Assembly (NCBI GenBank): GCA_041675025.1
Contig: JBAYUS010000002.1
Span: 109,298-173,297, forward strand
DNA length: 64,000 nucleotides
Source: CAJBLF01 sp041675025
GTDB taxonomy: Bacteria; Patescibacteriota; Gracilibacteria; Absconditabacterales; Absconditicoccaceae
Direction of reading: 5' to 3'
Below the pieces are notes generated by a model. The model saw only the letters and a program-made list of their open reading frames with translations, was not told where the DNA came from and did no database searches. The position numbers and the translations under genes were made by a program. Every line of letters begins with the position of its first letter. Within the stretch, counting starts at the first letter, position 1. Shown one piece after another: positions 19,147 through 31,992 of the stretch.

Positions 19147-22100
19147 TTAGTTGAGTTCGAATACGATTAATTGACTTCCTCCACCAAGACTTTGACCGAG
19201 GATGCTATTTACGAATTCTTGATATTGAGGACTATTTGCCTTGAGAAGATTAATAAGACCCACATATTGCATAAGGATTAAACGATCGTCTTGTGAAAGT
19301 GTTTCAATAGTTTTAGTAAGGTCTGCTGAAGCTCATTGTGATGTAAGTACCTGTTGTGCTGTTATAAATACTTTTTCTTGATCAATACTCTTTCCATATA
19401 CATCAGCGATATCACCTATCACTTCTCCATTATTTATTCTGTTGGCAAATGTTTCTCCGATGAAGTTAAGTAATTCTTGAGCGTCTGGGAAGAATCTAGC
19501 GATAGAAAGTTTAGCTCTCAAGAAGACTAATTCATCTTCTGACATAGCTCCAAATTTTGCTTGGATATCTTCGTCAGATAATGTAAATGCATATTTAGCC
19601 CCTAGATTGTTTGTTGAGAATAAATTGATATATCCTGCTCTTCGTAATTTTACTAAATTACTCATTGCTCCATCTTCTTGGATCTTTCCGGTAACAGGAT
19701 CTTTCTTGGCAAAGAATCTATTGAAGAGTGATTCATTTCCTTCTCCCATCACAACGGTTCCGATGTTTGGATCGATAACTAAATATTTCAAATTACTATT
19801 TCTAAGTCTTTGATATGATTTACACATATTACCATCACTATTTTGTTCTCGGAACCAACCAAGCATTCCATCTCCTTTGATATTGTGTTGGTTGTCTAAG
19901 AAATATTGTATATAGGTTCCTTCAATCAAAACCCCATCCGTATCTTTTCTATTTTTAACATAATCTATGAATTTATTATAGTGAGGGAACTGAAGATTAA
20001 ATACATCCTGTTGTCCATATCCTACTTTTATTACTTCTTTTTGTTGGAGTGTAGAAGTAATTTCCATTGTTTTTCCATTACTCATTTTGTATCGAAGGAA
20101 AGGACCTCCACCACCTTGTGAAGATATTCTCACAAAGTTAAGAACGAATTGTACCAACCCTCGAACAACAAAAAGGAAGATAATAATATATATCATAGTT
20201 TTTTCATTTTCTTCTTTCGAATGGTCAAACATATCCTTGAGAATCATTGCCACAGCGATTATCGTCCATACAATAAGTCCCATTCCATACCACACGATAG
20301 CTCATCCAATAATCCACCAGATAGCTCGTCCTATGATAGTTACACTTGAAAGTACTACTAAGTTAGTATCTTGAGAAAAACGTTTTGCATTGAATAATGC
20401 GTATATTAATCCAAGTACCAAAAGCATAAATACAATCATCCATACAAATCCGATATCAGTATAATAACTACTAAGATTTTGTAATGATCGATTGAAGGTA
20501 ACATTGAATGGAACTAGATATCTATATGGAATATTTATTTTTCCTGCTTGCGTTTGAATTGCATGATTTTGATAGAACTGTCTCAGTGACATAATCTGAT
20601 CTCTATATTCTGTTGGATTGATTACTGTTCCGCTTCCTTTTTTTGCATATACAGCAAGTGCTCAGCTCAAAAGATTATATGCAACACCTCCTTGTTTTAC
20701 TTGAGTAAACATTTTTTCAATGACTGGTACATTGAATGCTTCTATAGCTTGTGCATTTGTACAAAGTAATTTTGCTGCACCATTGGTACCGTAACATACA
20801 TTGTTTGCTGGGTAGAATAATCTAAGCAATCCATATCAAAGATTAAGTCCTCCACCCTTGGTAATTTCTTTCCATCCATATCCAACGTATCTTCCTACAT
20901 CCTCATTACCAGCTATTGCTGGTCTAAGACCACCACTCAATTCTTCTTTGGTGAAGCTTGTTGTTTTACATTGTTCTGGCGATAACACTGCAGTGTTGAT
21001 AACAGCTTGGTCTACGGCTGTTTGTTCAGCCAATACTGCTGTATCTGTAGCTGCCAATAATTGTTTTGGAGTATTTTTTTCTACTAATAATGTAGTCTTA
21101 ATAAAGTTTCCGGGGCTAAATGTTCCTGCTTTGATTTGATTGATAAATATATTTGGTCATTTGAAGACCAACATAGTCGCTACCAAAGTAGCTATCCAAA
21201 TAAGGATATACGTAAATAATCTTTTTTTATCTGCCCAAAATGATTGAAGTTTATTTTTACTCACAACCATTTTTACTATTCCAAGAATGATTACGATCAA
21301 TCCTATAAGCATAATATATTTTCCTGCTACAGGAGTCATCATATCTGGTGCATTAGAAATTTTAAGCACACCTGTCATACCTACGGTCATAATACCCAAT
21401 CCAATAGCTATGATACTATCTATCCATAATCCAACAAGTAATAACCCAAATAATGCTACATCAATAAATGCTGTTTGTTTAGACATAAGCGCCCATGCAA
21501 ACATTGATCCAGAAATAATAATATATTTCAATGAATCTCGATGAAGTTTTAATCCATGTTCACGAGTATCAAGAATATGTTTGAGAAAGATAAATCCAGA
21601 AAGCATTGCTAAAACCGTCAATGCCATTACTCCAAGATCAGTCTTATTATCTACAAAAACTAAGAATGCTCCCATTCAGCTCGTAAGCCAAAAAAGCAAC
21701 ATCATCCATCCACTATATGTACCAATTGCTGTAGTAATATCATTTTCTTCACTTTTTTTTGGAGAGAAATATCCTATTGCTTCTTTGATTAATCCTGTTC
21801 CGAAAATAAGTACGAATATTCCACTAAGGAAGTTCATAGCTACAGCAATAGTATCTGGAGCTAACCAAAATCGATCCTTAATAGGTTGGATGAGCGCAAA
21901 AAAGAAAGCAATAAATATATGCCATAATCCTGGAGCCATAGCCACTATTCCTCAAACATCTCACCATACTACTCCATGACTTTGTGCAAGCACTTTTGGA
22001 GCATACATATATGCATGATTAGCATCCCACGCTGTTGAATAGGGAATGAATGATAATTGGAATCCATAAAGATAATAGATAATAGAGATTGCTAATAAAA

Positions 22101-22758
22101 TAATTCCTATTCGTTTTCGTCGATTAACTTTGAGTTTAGCTCATTTAAATTCGTCGGCGATATCACTTATAATAGTTTGGTAGGGAAGCATATCATCTTT
22201 CATTTTCCAAACCATATATCCAAGTCCCAAGAAAAGAATCCAAATAATCGCTCCTCGGATCAAATGTACCATAGAATATATATATATAATAAGCAAGAAA
22301 ATACCCAATCCCATTCAGAAATTGAGAAGCATTTCTTGTCGTCTTGTCTCTTTGAATTTAATAAATTTTTTAGATATTCGTGTCCCAAATGCAGTCAGTC
22401 CGAGGATAAAATAGATACCCAAGAAATAAATAATCAAGGTGTTAATCATCAAAATAATAAGTCCTGCTGATCATCCTATAATATTATCTTTGACCAAAGT
22501 GAATGCGATGGTATGAAATATCAACGTCAATGGAATAATATAGACGAAGAATTTCTTCACGGAAAATATTTTTGATCTGATAATATATACGATAGGTATA
22601 CATACCGCGACAATACTCCAAATCACTAATTTCCAATTTACCCAACTTGCAAACATAGTTTGATAGTAGGTGTGGTTTACCATAAATTCGTTGTAAATAG
22701 TTACTCCGAAAAAACTTAAGAGTAAGATACCGATGATCAAAAAGATCTTTTGTTTCAT
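19147..22758 (-). CDS. Very large polytopic membrane protein, GT-C-like
   Basis: 1,203 residues in a single frame once TGA is Gly. At least fifteen hydrophobic segments are spread over most of the length. A soluble stretch follows in the middle (KNTPKQLLAATDTAV... to EYRDQIMSLRQFYQ), and there is a large hydrophilic C-terminal region (about 830-1,203) after the last helices. The segment WDANHAYMYAPKVLAQ after an early helix resembles the acidic first periplasmic loop of GT-C glycosyltransferases such as STT3/ArnT-type enzymes, with another possible motif YTDIGFVW. The assignment is a suggestion only. It lies 48 bp downstream of secD, which hints at export or envelope work. Confidence 0.65.
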
Positions 22759-22806
22759 TATAGGAATGGGAAATGAATAAAAAGTACTATACTTTTAATG
22801 ATATAA

Positions 22807-24516
22807 TTACTTAGTTATTTGTTTTTTTGGATCGTAGAATGCATGAAGAAGTATTTTTGTTAATGGCACATTGAAGAGTAAAGTAAGGAGCATAGTTACA
22901 ATCAACATAGATCCAAATCCTTTGAATACATTGGTACCCATAGAAAACAAAACAAATGCTATCACACCAGTACTTATTTGACCATCTCTAATTGCTGACC
23001 AACTTCTATCTTTTGCATTATCGATTGCTCCACTTATGCTTTTTCCTTCTTTAAGTTCTTCACGAAGTCTTTCGTATATCAGGATATTTGCATCCACTCA
23101 CATTCAGATTGAAAGAATAATAACTGCTATTCCACTGAGTGAAAGTGCATAATCAGTAAGCTTCATAAATGCTGCAAGAACTATCAAAAATGAAATCAAT
23201 ACCATACCTGTAAGAATCATTTTTTTGATTCCATACATACTATAGAGTAATACCATAATTGCTATAAATCCTATCAATCCTGCTCGTAATGCTCAACTCA
23301 AGGCATTATCTCCAAGTGACGGACTAATCTTTTCTTCTTGCATAAGAATCAATGGTGCAGGTAATGTTCCTTCATTTAATGCATCAGAAAGTTGTTTAGC
23401 AGATTCTGATGTAAATGAACCATTAATTTCTGCGGTTCCTCCACAAATCTTACTTTGGATATTTGGAGCAGTAAGTAAATTTCCTCCTACGAAAATCGCC
23501 ATAGGTTTTCCTATATTTGCTTGTGTTACATTACAAAATATTTCTTTTCCTTTATCATCCAAATTAATCACAACAACGGGTTCTCCCATCTCTGATGCGC
23601 TAGCATTAGCAAATTTGAAGTATGCACCATTTAAGATAGTTTGCCCATCAGTTGCTGGCACCCAAGTTTCTCTATCTTGTACAAATATATCTTCAAATGC
23701 ATAGATAGTTGTAACATTTCCTGAAAGATCTTTTCCTTCTTTTTTATCTACTACACGAAACATAGTATATCCATCTAATGCAACTCCTGTTCATTGAGTG
23801 AGTACATTATCACTTTGTTGGTAAATAGTAGTATAATTACCTTCTATGAGTCCATATATTTTTCCTATCTCCGCATTATCAAGAAGTTTTGGATTCTTTT
23901 TATACATATCTGGTAACTGATCCAATGAATTTCCTGTGAAGATATTGTTATAAATATTTTCTGACATTCTTCCTTCAAGGGTCTTTTGAATATTGGTTGG
24001 GTCTTTTGTTATTTCAGTCAAAACTTGATTGGCCAATACTTTTCTTTCTGCAAAAGTAGCTTTGGTAGGGCTGTTTGGGTTTTGAAGTTTAAACTCAAGT
24101 TCAAGCGTCTTTCCGATAAGTTCTTTTGCTTGATCAAGATCCGCAATACCTCATATCTCTACAACGATATAATTTTGATTATCAAGAGTCTGAACATAAG
24201 CTTTATAATCACTTACTCCAAGTTTTGAAATTCTACTATCGATATTTTTCATGATAATAGTTTCGATAGTTTTTTTGATGGCAGCAAGTTCAGTGCTATT
24301 GGTATATACTTTTTCATATTTATCATATGAGATTTTGTAGACAAGATTTGTCCCTCCTGATACATCAAGCCCCTTTCTAAAATGAGAAAGACCATCTGTA
24401 GTGAAGACAAAATTTCTTGCTCCTGTTGTTGGATCAAAATTTCTTCCTACAAAGAATATAAATACTAAAGATACGATAACCAGTACCGAAAAAATCATTT
24501 GTTTACTAATTTTCAT
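22807..24516 (-). CDS. secD: Protein translocase subunit SecD
   Basis: 569 residues. An N-terminal membrane helix is followed by GLDVSGGTNLVYKI, the large periplasmic P1 region, and then the SecD membrane half with IGMGVDANILIYERLREE at about 470-487. SecD uses the proton gradient to help SecYEG export. SecF is usually the next gene or fused, but here the next ORF is the unrelated large membrane protein, so SecF is not in this window. Domain order and length are normal for SecD alone. Confidence 0.88.
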
Positions 24517-24679
24517 CTGCTACTATAAAGGTAAGTAAAATAACTGAAGCATTTTTTTCAAAATAACAAAAAAGTTTTAACACCATTTTCTATCTTTTTG
24601 GTGTTTTAATGCAAGAGGAAAATAAAGATAGTTTGCCCGTATGACCTGGACAAATTAATAGACAAGGTGGACAAAGTTT

Positions 24680-25969
24680 TTAATCTTTGAGGACAGCGAT
24701 TTTATATTGCTTTTTTCCTTTTCTGAGTAGAAGTACCCCGTTAATGAAATTATCGGATTTTATAACTTGTTGAAGATCGGTAATTTTTTCTTCATTACAA
24801 TATAATGATCCTGAAGCGATAAGTTTTTTCGCTTCACCATTTGATTCTGTAAGTCCAGTTTGAGTAAATATATCTATAATTTTATTTTCAGACTGTAATA
24901 ATTCACAACCACCCGTTTCTTTTTGAAGTGCCTGGAGATCGTTTTTTGACATTGTTTTTATGATAGCTAATTTATCATTTTGGCCAAAAAGTATTTCTGT
25001 AATCTTCTCTGCCTGCTTGACGGCATCTTTTCAAAATAATACTTCTACGACTCGGTTAGCAAGCTCTTTTTGTCAATAACGAGTTGATGGATCTTTCATA
25101 TGTTTTGTCACAATAGCATCTATTTCAGCTACTGTCTTAAGTGAAAATACTTTGAGTAATTTCTCTACTAAAGTATCTTCAGTATTCATAAAAAATTGAT
25201 ACACGAAATATGGACTATTCTTTTCCTTATCCACTCGAATTGCATTTCATTCTGACTTTCAGAACTTCTTACCAGATGCATCTGTTATGAGCGGTATAGT
25301 CAAACAAAATGCTTCTTCGTTTAATTTTTTTCTGATAATTTCCATACCTGTCGTCACATTTCCTCGTTGATCTGATCATCCAAGCTGTATCTTTACACCG
25401 TTATTTTGGAATAAATGAACAAAGTCGTATCCTTGGATTAGCATATAACTAAATTCTGCGTATGTAATACTCTTATCTGGATCTTCTACTCTTTTTTTTA
25501 CTGATTCCTTACCTATCATAGTATTTACCGTAATATATCTTCCTATATCACTAAGAAAAGTAAGATAGTTCATATCTTTATAAAAATCATAATTATCGAC
25601 CATTTCATAATCGAATTTTATATCATAATTCTTTTTTATATTCTCCAAAAAACTTTTGAGCTGATCATAAATACGTTGCTCATTATGTCTCAGTTGTTCT
25701 TCAGAAAGAAATGATCTTTCTGCATTTTTGAGACTTGGATCACCAATCATACCTGTAGCTCCTCCCACGAGAAAATAACATTTGTTACCATATCTCATAA
25801 GATGTATAGCTGCCATTACAGAAAACATATTTCCTAATTGAAGGGAATCTGCAGACGGATCAAATCATATATAAAATTTTTGTCCTCACGCATTCAAGAG
25901 ATCAAAAACTTTTTCATTTGAAAATTGATTTATAATACCGCGTTGTTCTCGTTCTTCACGAAGTTTCAT
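24680..25969 (-). CDS. tyrS: Tyrosyl-tRNA synthetase
   Basis: 429 residues. The HIGH-equivalent is ADSLQLGNM at about 40-48. The Tyr site shows YAEFSYMLIQGYDF and GGSDQRGN, and the KMSKS-equivalent is KFGKS at about 236. The C-terminus is an S4-like RNA-binding domain (NGEAKKLIASGSLYCNEEKI). It charges tRNA-Tyr. Start ATG 25969 gives the usual N-terminal LREEREQRGIINQ. Confidence 0.92.
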
Positions 25970-26019
25970 TCTATTGAACTAATAAATTAAAATATATTAC
26001 TTTGTCATCCTGTGCCCAC

Positions 26020-26084
26020 GTCATTCCCGCGAAAACGGGAATCCAGTTTACTGAGTATGGATTCCGTATCAAGTACGGAATGAC
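26020..26084. repeat. GTCATTCCCGCG-type dispersed hairpin repeat
   Basis: GTCATTCCCGCGAAAACGGG opens and CGTATCAAGTACGGAATGAC closes. A second copy lies at 40044-40108. The family occurs in many phyla. Confidence 0.8.
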
Positions 26085-26102
26085 TGGACGCGTTCGCATT
26101 TT

Positions 26103-28010
26103 TTACATCCTTTCTACAAAAATCATACCTATAAGATTCATCGCTTGTTTCAATGTTTGTATAACTTTTCGTAATAAAGCGGCTCTTGCTATTTTAATGT
26201 TTTCATCATCAACTATTATCTTGGTATGGGCGTAATAACTATTTACCATCTGTGCTATATCAAAACAATATTTTGCGATATGATGAGGTGCCAACTCTGT
26301 TTTTGCTTTTGAAACTACATCGTTAAATAAGCTTATTTTTTTGATGAGTGAGAATTCTTCCTCTTCTTGAAGTAATGTATAATCTACTTTTCATTTGGAA
26401 ATATTTCATACACTATCAATTATACTCTGCATTCTCGCTCAGGTATAAAGAATGTATGCTCAGGTTTCACCTTGCATATCCATCGCCTCATCAAGATCAA
26501 AAACAATATCTTTGGAAATATCTCCTCTAATTAAAAAGAATCTCAAAGCAGAGATAGCTAAGGATTCAGCGACATGATGTAATCGTGTATCATCCTTATC
26601 TGGATTTCTTTCTTTGGTTTCAGAATATGCTTTTGTATGCAACATATCTAACATTTCATCTATAGTTACTGTTCGTCATTTTCTGCTCGCAAATGGTAAT
26701 TTTTTCTCTTTTTTTTCTTCGTCACTCAAGGTGTAATTGAGTTTCAAAAGTGTTTGCGGAGTAAGATAAACAACTCCATATCCAAGTGGTAAATATTGTT
26801 TCTCTTCTTGATTATGTCCGATCAATTTCAATGCTGATCTTACAATTTCTTGTGGTGGAATCTGTCTGTAATCGATAACGGTAATAGCAATATCGTAGTT
26901 TCAAAATGTATGTTTTTTTCACTGCTGAGTATCTGCAGTCGTCGTAAACATTTTAATTCCTCTAGGATCTTCTCGTGACTCTTCGTATCAGAAATTTTTG
27001 TTGAGATATCAAAGTTTCCACATCGCGAAGGCGATATCTTTGGCAACATAGGTTGCTAACCCATCTGACTTTATCATAATCTGATATTTTTTTTCTTCTT
27101 TGGCATATTCAGGAAGTGATGAAAGATCTAATATTCGACATCATTTTGCATCACCATCATCGGCGAATTTTACAAATCATTTTTCTTTGAGGATATCCAT
27201 CGCTTCAGCGAAGAATTTCAGATGAAGAATGTTGGTCTCCCAGGCAACAAGCTCGAAATATGCGCCCATTCTTCGGCAACTCACCATTTGTTGCTGAGTA
27301 CAATCCTGAGTATATTTCTGATGTAATTTTTTGATTTCTGGATCAGTATCGTCTTCTATTTTTATAAGAGTCTCGGAAAGTTGTTTCATAAAAACAGGAT
27401 CTTCTTCGAGCTTTCTCATCTTACTATAAATCTCTCCGCAATAGTGATCAAACTTTTTGTCTGTCTCTACGGGAATATTGTAATATAAATGCCCTACTAT
27501 ATTATAGCCGACATTTACTCCGCTATCATCACCATAATCACAGCTTGTAACGTCGTATTTGAGATATTCATACATTCTTCTTATACTATCACCGACGCAA
27601 ATATTTCTCGCCTGACCGATGTGTAATGGTTTATTTGGATTGGCGCTCATATATTCTATCAAGACTTTTTGAGTGGGAGCAGGGAGCAAGCCTGCCTGTC
27701 CGGTAGGCAGGTTTCAAGTTGTAGATTGAAAAAATTCATTGATGAAAATTTGTTTATTGATATGAGCATTTATGTATCCACCAACTGCTTGAAATTTTTC
27801 AAAAGAAGGAGAACTGAATTTTTCTGCGAACTGTTGTGCTAATATGTTTGGAGCTTTTTTTGCTTGTTTAGCGAGTTGAAAGCATGGAAATGCTAAATCT
27901 CCAGGAATATTTTCTGGTGGAATTTCTATCAATGTAAAAATATCCTCCAAGGGCAAATCAATCTCCTTGGCTAAAATTTCAGCAAAATATTTTTTATATA
28001 TTCAAATCAT
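26103..28010 (-). CDS. argS: Arginyl-tRNA synthetase
   Basis: 635 residues. The HIGH motif lies in PNKPLHIGQARN (about 125-136), with the N-terminal Arg-S domain before it. Also present are DYGDDSGVNVGYN, TADTQQGKKHTFG, and the DALR-type anticodon domain at the C-terminus. Residues 99-108 (GNLPTGQAGL) are encoded by the CCTGCCTACCGGACAGGCAGG palindrome (around 27690-27713), a typical intergenic repeat of candidate-phyla genomes, here in frame between the N-terminal domain and the catalytic core. The gene appears intact. The KMSK motif appears degenerate (SRKGRTVT region). Confidence 0.9.
27690..27713. repeat. Palindromic repeat inside argS
   Basis: The plus strand reads GCCTGCCTGTCCGGTAGGCAGG, a near-perfect inverted repeat. 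It adds about eight residues to ArgRS without breaking the frame. Confidence 0.7.
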
Positions 28011-28147
28011 TATATAATAACTAAATGACTAAATGATTAAATGTTTTTTATTTGTCATTTCGACGAATGAAGTAAGAAGAAATCTTATATAATGGGAGAG
28101 ATTTCTCTCCCGTATCAAGTACGGGATCGATCCCATATTCCTACTTT
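28011..28147. repeat. Dispersed repeat mosaic
   Basis: Tandem-like AACTAAATGACTAAATG, then GTCATTTCGACGAATGAAG (from 28056), and a GGGAGAGATTTCTCTCCC hairpin followed by CGTATCAAGTACGGG. It resembles the GTCATTCC family in its closing part. Confidence 0.6.
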
Positions 28148-28573
28148 TTATTCTTCTCATTTTGGACTTTGTCTAAGCTGTTTAATTTTACCAGTAATTT
28201 TTTTGTCTTGAATGCGAGCTTCGCGTTCTTTTTTTGGTATCTTGGTAGAGATTCTATTTTTTGGTTCTATAAATACTTCGTTTAATAATTGTCTGAAATG
28301 ATGAATAACTTTTTCTTTGTTGGCGTGTTGATAACGTTCTTCCTGGCACGTCATAATGAGAATTTTTTCTTCGTGATGCACTCTGTGTTCACCTAGATTT
28401 ATTAATCTTTTTTTTTGTTCTTCAGTCAAATATTGTGAATCATGTATATTAAAATACAGTTCTGCTTTGGTTGCTACTTTGTTTACATTTTGACCACCAT
28501 GTCCTCCACTTCTTGAAAAATGAAAATGAACCTCACGCTGAAGAATAGTATCTATGGTTTGATTTGGATCCAT
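28148..28573 (-). CDS. arfB: ArfB-like GGQ peptidyl-tRNA hydrolase
   Basis: 141 residues from ATG 28573 (ATG 28588 adds five). The GGQ loop is SRSGGHGGQNVNKVATKAEL at about 20-39, with the RF-1-like domain and no stop-codon recognition domain. The tail is basic (KKEREARIQDKKITGKIKQL), as required for insertion in the mRNA channel of stalled ribosomes. A TGA near the end adds GEE. In an organism where UGA is sense, rescue by ArfB is independent of stop-codon identity. The next gene upstream is a small unknown. Confidence 0.82.
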
Positions 28574-28596
28574 TATAATATCGAACAAATAAAATA

Positions 28597-28809
28597 TTAT
28601 TTCTTATTTTTTTCTATTCTATGATTTTCATATTTATCAAGTTCCGCAGAAATTTGATTTTTGGCTAAACTCTCTCATTTTGCACTAGGTTTTTTGGTGC
28701 CGCTGACGGTACGTGAAAGTTCTTCGACTCCCAACCACAAACTACTTCCTATGGTATTTGCTATATTTGTTTTACGTTTTTCTTCAAATTTTTTGAGGTC
28801 TGTAGTCAT
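28597..28809 (-). CDS. Small hypothetical protein (70 aa)
   Basis: ATG 28809 to TAA 28597. It begins MTTDLKKFEEKRKTNIANTI, has a short hydrophobic centre (GSSLWLGVEEL) and is Lys/Glu-rich after it. Family unknown. It lies 24 bp upstream of the arfB start and is probably co-transcribed. Confidence 0.55.
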
Positions 28810-28849
28810 CCAAAATACTAAGTAATAAAATTACTTTATACAATATAGT

Positions 28850-29049
28850 TTTAAAGCTAAAAATCAATGATATTTACTCGTATGTTTGCAGGTTACAGGT
28901 TGCAGGTTACAGGTTGAAAAAAACAAAAAACCTGCGCCTTATTCCTTGCTCCTTGGTCCTCGTCCCTAAGTTAATTTTCATTTGATATTTTTGCGTCCAT
29001 TTGTATAATACAGTCAACGAAAAGATATTTTATTTTATTAGCCAAATTA
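28850..29049. other. Gene-free stretch with GTTACAGGTT repeat
   Basis: About 28890-28975 carries GGTTACAGGTTGCAGGTTACAGG followed by CTTATTCCTTGCTCCTTGGTCC. The same word types occur between nrdD and its radical domain and inside leuS. Confidence 0.5.
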
Positions 29050-30249
29050 ATGGCAAAAACAAAAAACATAATTACACTATGACTTATTGTTACAATAGGA
29101 CTGATGTGAGTTGCAATATGAGCTAAAGTCACTTTACAACCATTGTACTCTGATGTAAGATTTCAACCAACCGACAAACTTCATGCCGGATGTACAAATT
29201 CCGCTGATATTTTGTTTTCTCCTCAGGGACAGAAAATTACAAAATTTACGTTAGTACTCAATTATAATCCAGAAAATGTAGAAATTCTTCGCATATTGCC
29301 AAATACAAACAATGGCCTTGCTAGTTCCAAAATAGAATATGATAAGATTATCCTTGAAGTAAAAAATCCTACGTTTGATTCAACAACAGAAGCAAGATCT
29401 TTTTTTCAACTCTCTTTCAAAAGCGATATCGTAGGTAAGGAAACTATAGTATTGTGAACGGGTTCTGAAGCGGTTACAGAAAGTAAAAATTATCCACTTC
29501 AATGAATATTTGATTTAAATTTTGCTAAAGTACCAGAATGTGAACCAGATATTATTCCACCAAATCTTAGTCTTATTTATCCAAAAGATACTCAACAAAA
29601 AATAAGCTTAGATCAGTATTTTATCTTTGATATCAAAGATATCGGAAAGTGAATAGATAAAAATAGTGTTATGATAAACTTTGATTGAGAACAATATTTC
29701 TATGGATCAGACAACCTCAAACGAAATGGAAATTATCTGACCTTTTATCCAAACAAATGGATTCCTATCAACAAAGGATTAGATATCAAAATATCAATCG
29801 CAGATAAACAAATCTATGGATGAACAAATAAAACTGAAAGTGTATATACTTTCAAAAGTGCTACCGGTATGACATTCAATAAAACAATTACTCCGATGAT
29901 GTTTAGAAGGATAGCACAAGAAGCAGAAAAAATAGCTGGATCTGTAGATGAATGTACTTTATTGGCAGATTTCTATGGTAAATCTGAAGTAAATTATCAA
30001 AAAGAACTCAAATCTATTATACAAAAAGTTGGATGTGATTTAACTTCTATAGATGGTTCACTCTCAGTGGCTGATGAAAAAATAATCCCTGATATGAATA
30101 TACAACAAAAACAATATAGAAATATTTCTGTCTTCGCTACGCTTGGATGGATACTCTTCTTCATTACATTTACACTTAAAATACACTATATGCTTGCATA
30201 TAGAAAACATAAGAAAATGAATGAAAAATGAAGAATGAAAAATGAATAA
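29050..30249 (+). CDS. Cohesin-like surface protein with C-terminal membrane anchor
   Basis: 399 residues. The protein has an N-terminal signal or anchor and then a cohesin-like beta domain (SADILFSPQGQKITKFTLVL, NPENVEILRI, ARSFFQLSFKSDIVG) at about residues 30-160. An Ig-like part (PPNLSLIYPKDTQQKISLDQYFIFDI) follows, then a helix-rich spacer and a membrane segment near the end (ATLGWILFFITFTLKI). The last residues GRMKNE come from the low-complexity element that continues after the stop. It could anchor partners such as the dockerin-like protein at 58858, but a binding link is inference. Confidence 0.65.
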
Positions 30250-30345
30250 TATATGACTTGTATTGTTATGAATTATTGTAAATCACAATAGTCTATAAAA
30301 AACAAATTCCGACATCATTCATTATTAATTATTAATTTTTAATCA
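30233..30345. repeat. Dispersed element with ATTATTGTA core
   Basis: AATGAAAAATGAATAAT arm, core AATTATTGTAAATCACAATAGTC (30271-30293), and ATTCATTATTAATTATTAAT arm. Its first bases supply the final codons of the cohesin-like gene 29050-30249. Confidence 0.65.
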
Positions 30346-30359
30346 ATTAGTAATATAGT

Positions 30360-30845
30360 ATGGCACTCGAAATTGAAAGAAAATTTTTGATAAAAACACT
30401 ACCCATGGATATTGAACAATTTCCCCATACAGAAATAATTCAATGATATTTAAACGATCCTACTACATGAAAAAGCATCAGAGTAAGACATATCTGAGAT
30501 GAATATAAAATTACCAGAAAAAAGTGATTTGGACTCGTTAGAGAAGAGATAGAAGCTACTATAACTAAAGATGAATTTGATCAATTACGACGCGAAGTAG
30601 AAAATCATTTCTTAGAAAAAACTCGTTATAAAATACCATACGAATGATTTATTATTGAACTTGATATCTACAAAAACCTTCAAGGATTTAAGACTGTAGA
30701 AGTAGAATTTACTAGCAAAAGAGATGCTAAAAAATTTGAAGCACCTGAGCGATTTGGTGAAGAACTCACCATAAATAGAGAAGCCACAAATTCATATATA
30801 GCTAATCATGGATTGTCTGAAGAACTCATCAGTCTTATGGTTTAA
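30360..30845 (+). CDS. CYTH domain protein (triphosphate tunnel metalloenzyme)
   Basis: 161 residues. The ExExK signature at the start (MALEIERKFLI) is followed by IIQGYL, KSIRVRH, YKITRKKG and TVEVEF, the strands that form the tunnel. Members hydrolyse inorganic or organic triphosphates, some act as class IV adenylate cyclases. The activity here cannot be told from the sequence. Five of the glycines are TGA. CorA follows 27 bp on, perhaps co-transcribed. Confidence 0.85.
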
Positions 30846-30872
30846 AAATTTTCATCTGTTTAATTATATAGT

Positions 30873-31796
30873 ATGAAAACTGTTTTACATTTTGGAAATA
30901 CGGATTGGATACATCTTTTTGAACCACAAAAAGATGAAATTCGTAAACTTGTAGAAACATATGATTTTCATGAATTGATTGAAGAAGATTTATTTGAACT
31001 TACCAATCAAGAAAAAATAGATATCTATGAAGACTATATGTTTATCGTTCTTAATTTTCCCAAATATAATGCAGTAAAACAAAAATATTTTTTAAATGAA
31101 TTTAGTATTATCCTAGGGAAAAACATTATTATCACGATGACAAAGTTTGATACAAATCATATCAAATCAATTATAGATGAATATTCGGAAGAATTGAAAA
31201 CCAGAGAATCAAATGAAGAATTTAAAATTTCTCCTTACTATATATTATATAAAATTTTAGATACAATGTATGATAAGGGAATAAAAATGCTTACACAATC
31301 ATCCAAAGATGTTATTAGTTTAGAAGAACAACTTTTTACATCAAGCAAATTGGAAAAAATATTATTGGAAAATCTTACTATCAAAAAACGTAATATCGTC
31401 TGATTGAAACATACCTTTGCGCCTCATAAAGAGATTTTGGATGAACTCCAAAATGCATTACCAAAATTCTATAAAGAAGATCTAGATGTATATTTTGAAG
31501 ATCTAGTATATAAATTTGATAAAATTACAAATACTATCGCGATTAGTTTTGAAAATATAGCATCACTTGCTGATACCTATAATTCATTGATGAATATCAA
31601 AACAAACTCTATGATTACCGTACTTACTATTTTCTCTGCAATCACCTGAGTACTGACATTAGTCAGTGGAATTTATGGAATGAATATACCATTACCTGGA
31701 CAAGAAAGCAATAATTTTTTTCCTATCCTTATGGTAAGTATGTGAATCCTTTGTATCGCCCTTTTGTTAATTTTCAAAAAGAAAAAACGAATCTAA
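30873..31796 (+). CDS. corA: CorA-type magnesium transporter
   Basis: 307 residues. A long soluble N-terminal domain (about 1-245) ends in the stalk helix. Two membrane helices follow, with the signature YGMN after the first (VSGIYGMNIPLPGQ) and a basic tail (FKKKKRI). The protein forms pentamers and carries Mg2+ (or Co2+). The start is ATG 30873 after ATATAGT. An intrinsic terminator follows 31 bp after the stop. Confidence 0.88.
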
Positions 31797-31827
31797 AACT
31801 CAAATACTTGGAAATAATTATTATAGG

Positions 31828-31851
31828 GGCGAATACTATTCGCCTTTTTTT
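31828..31851 (+). terminator. Intrinsic terminator of corA
   Basis: GGCGAAT, loop ACT, ATTCGCC, then seven T. Confidence 0.8.
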
Positions 31852-31857
31852 ATTAAT

Positions 31858-31931
31858 GTCTTTGCGAGCGTAGCGAAGCAATCTTATATTATTTTTCTGG
31901 ATTGCTTCGTCATTTTATTCCTCGCAATGAC
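31858..31931. repeat. CATTGCGAG-type dispersed hairpin repeat
   Basis: GTCTTTGCGAGCG and CCTCGCAATGAC ends with AAGCAATC/GATTGCTT inner arms, as at 11553. Confidence 0.8.
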
Positions 31932-31992
31932 AATAAAAAATAATAGAAAATCCATCGTTTTTCACTTTTAGTTATTAGTTGTTAGTTGTATT

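Noticed and set aside
24609..24683. 24-codon plus-strand ORF (MQEENKDSLPVG...)
   Set aside because: It overlaps the tyrS stop, has no promoter or family likeness, and is too short to support.
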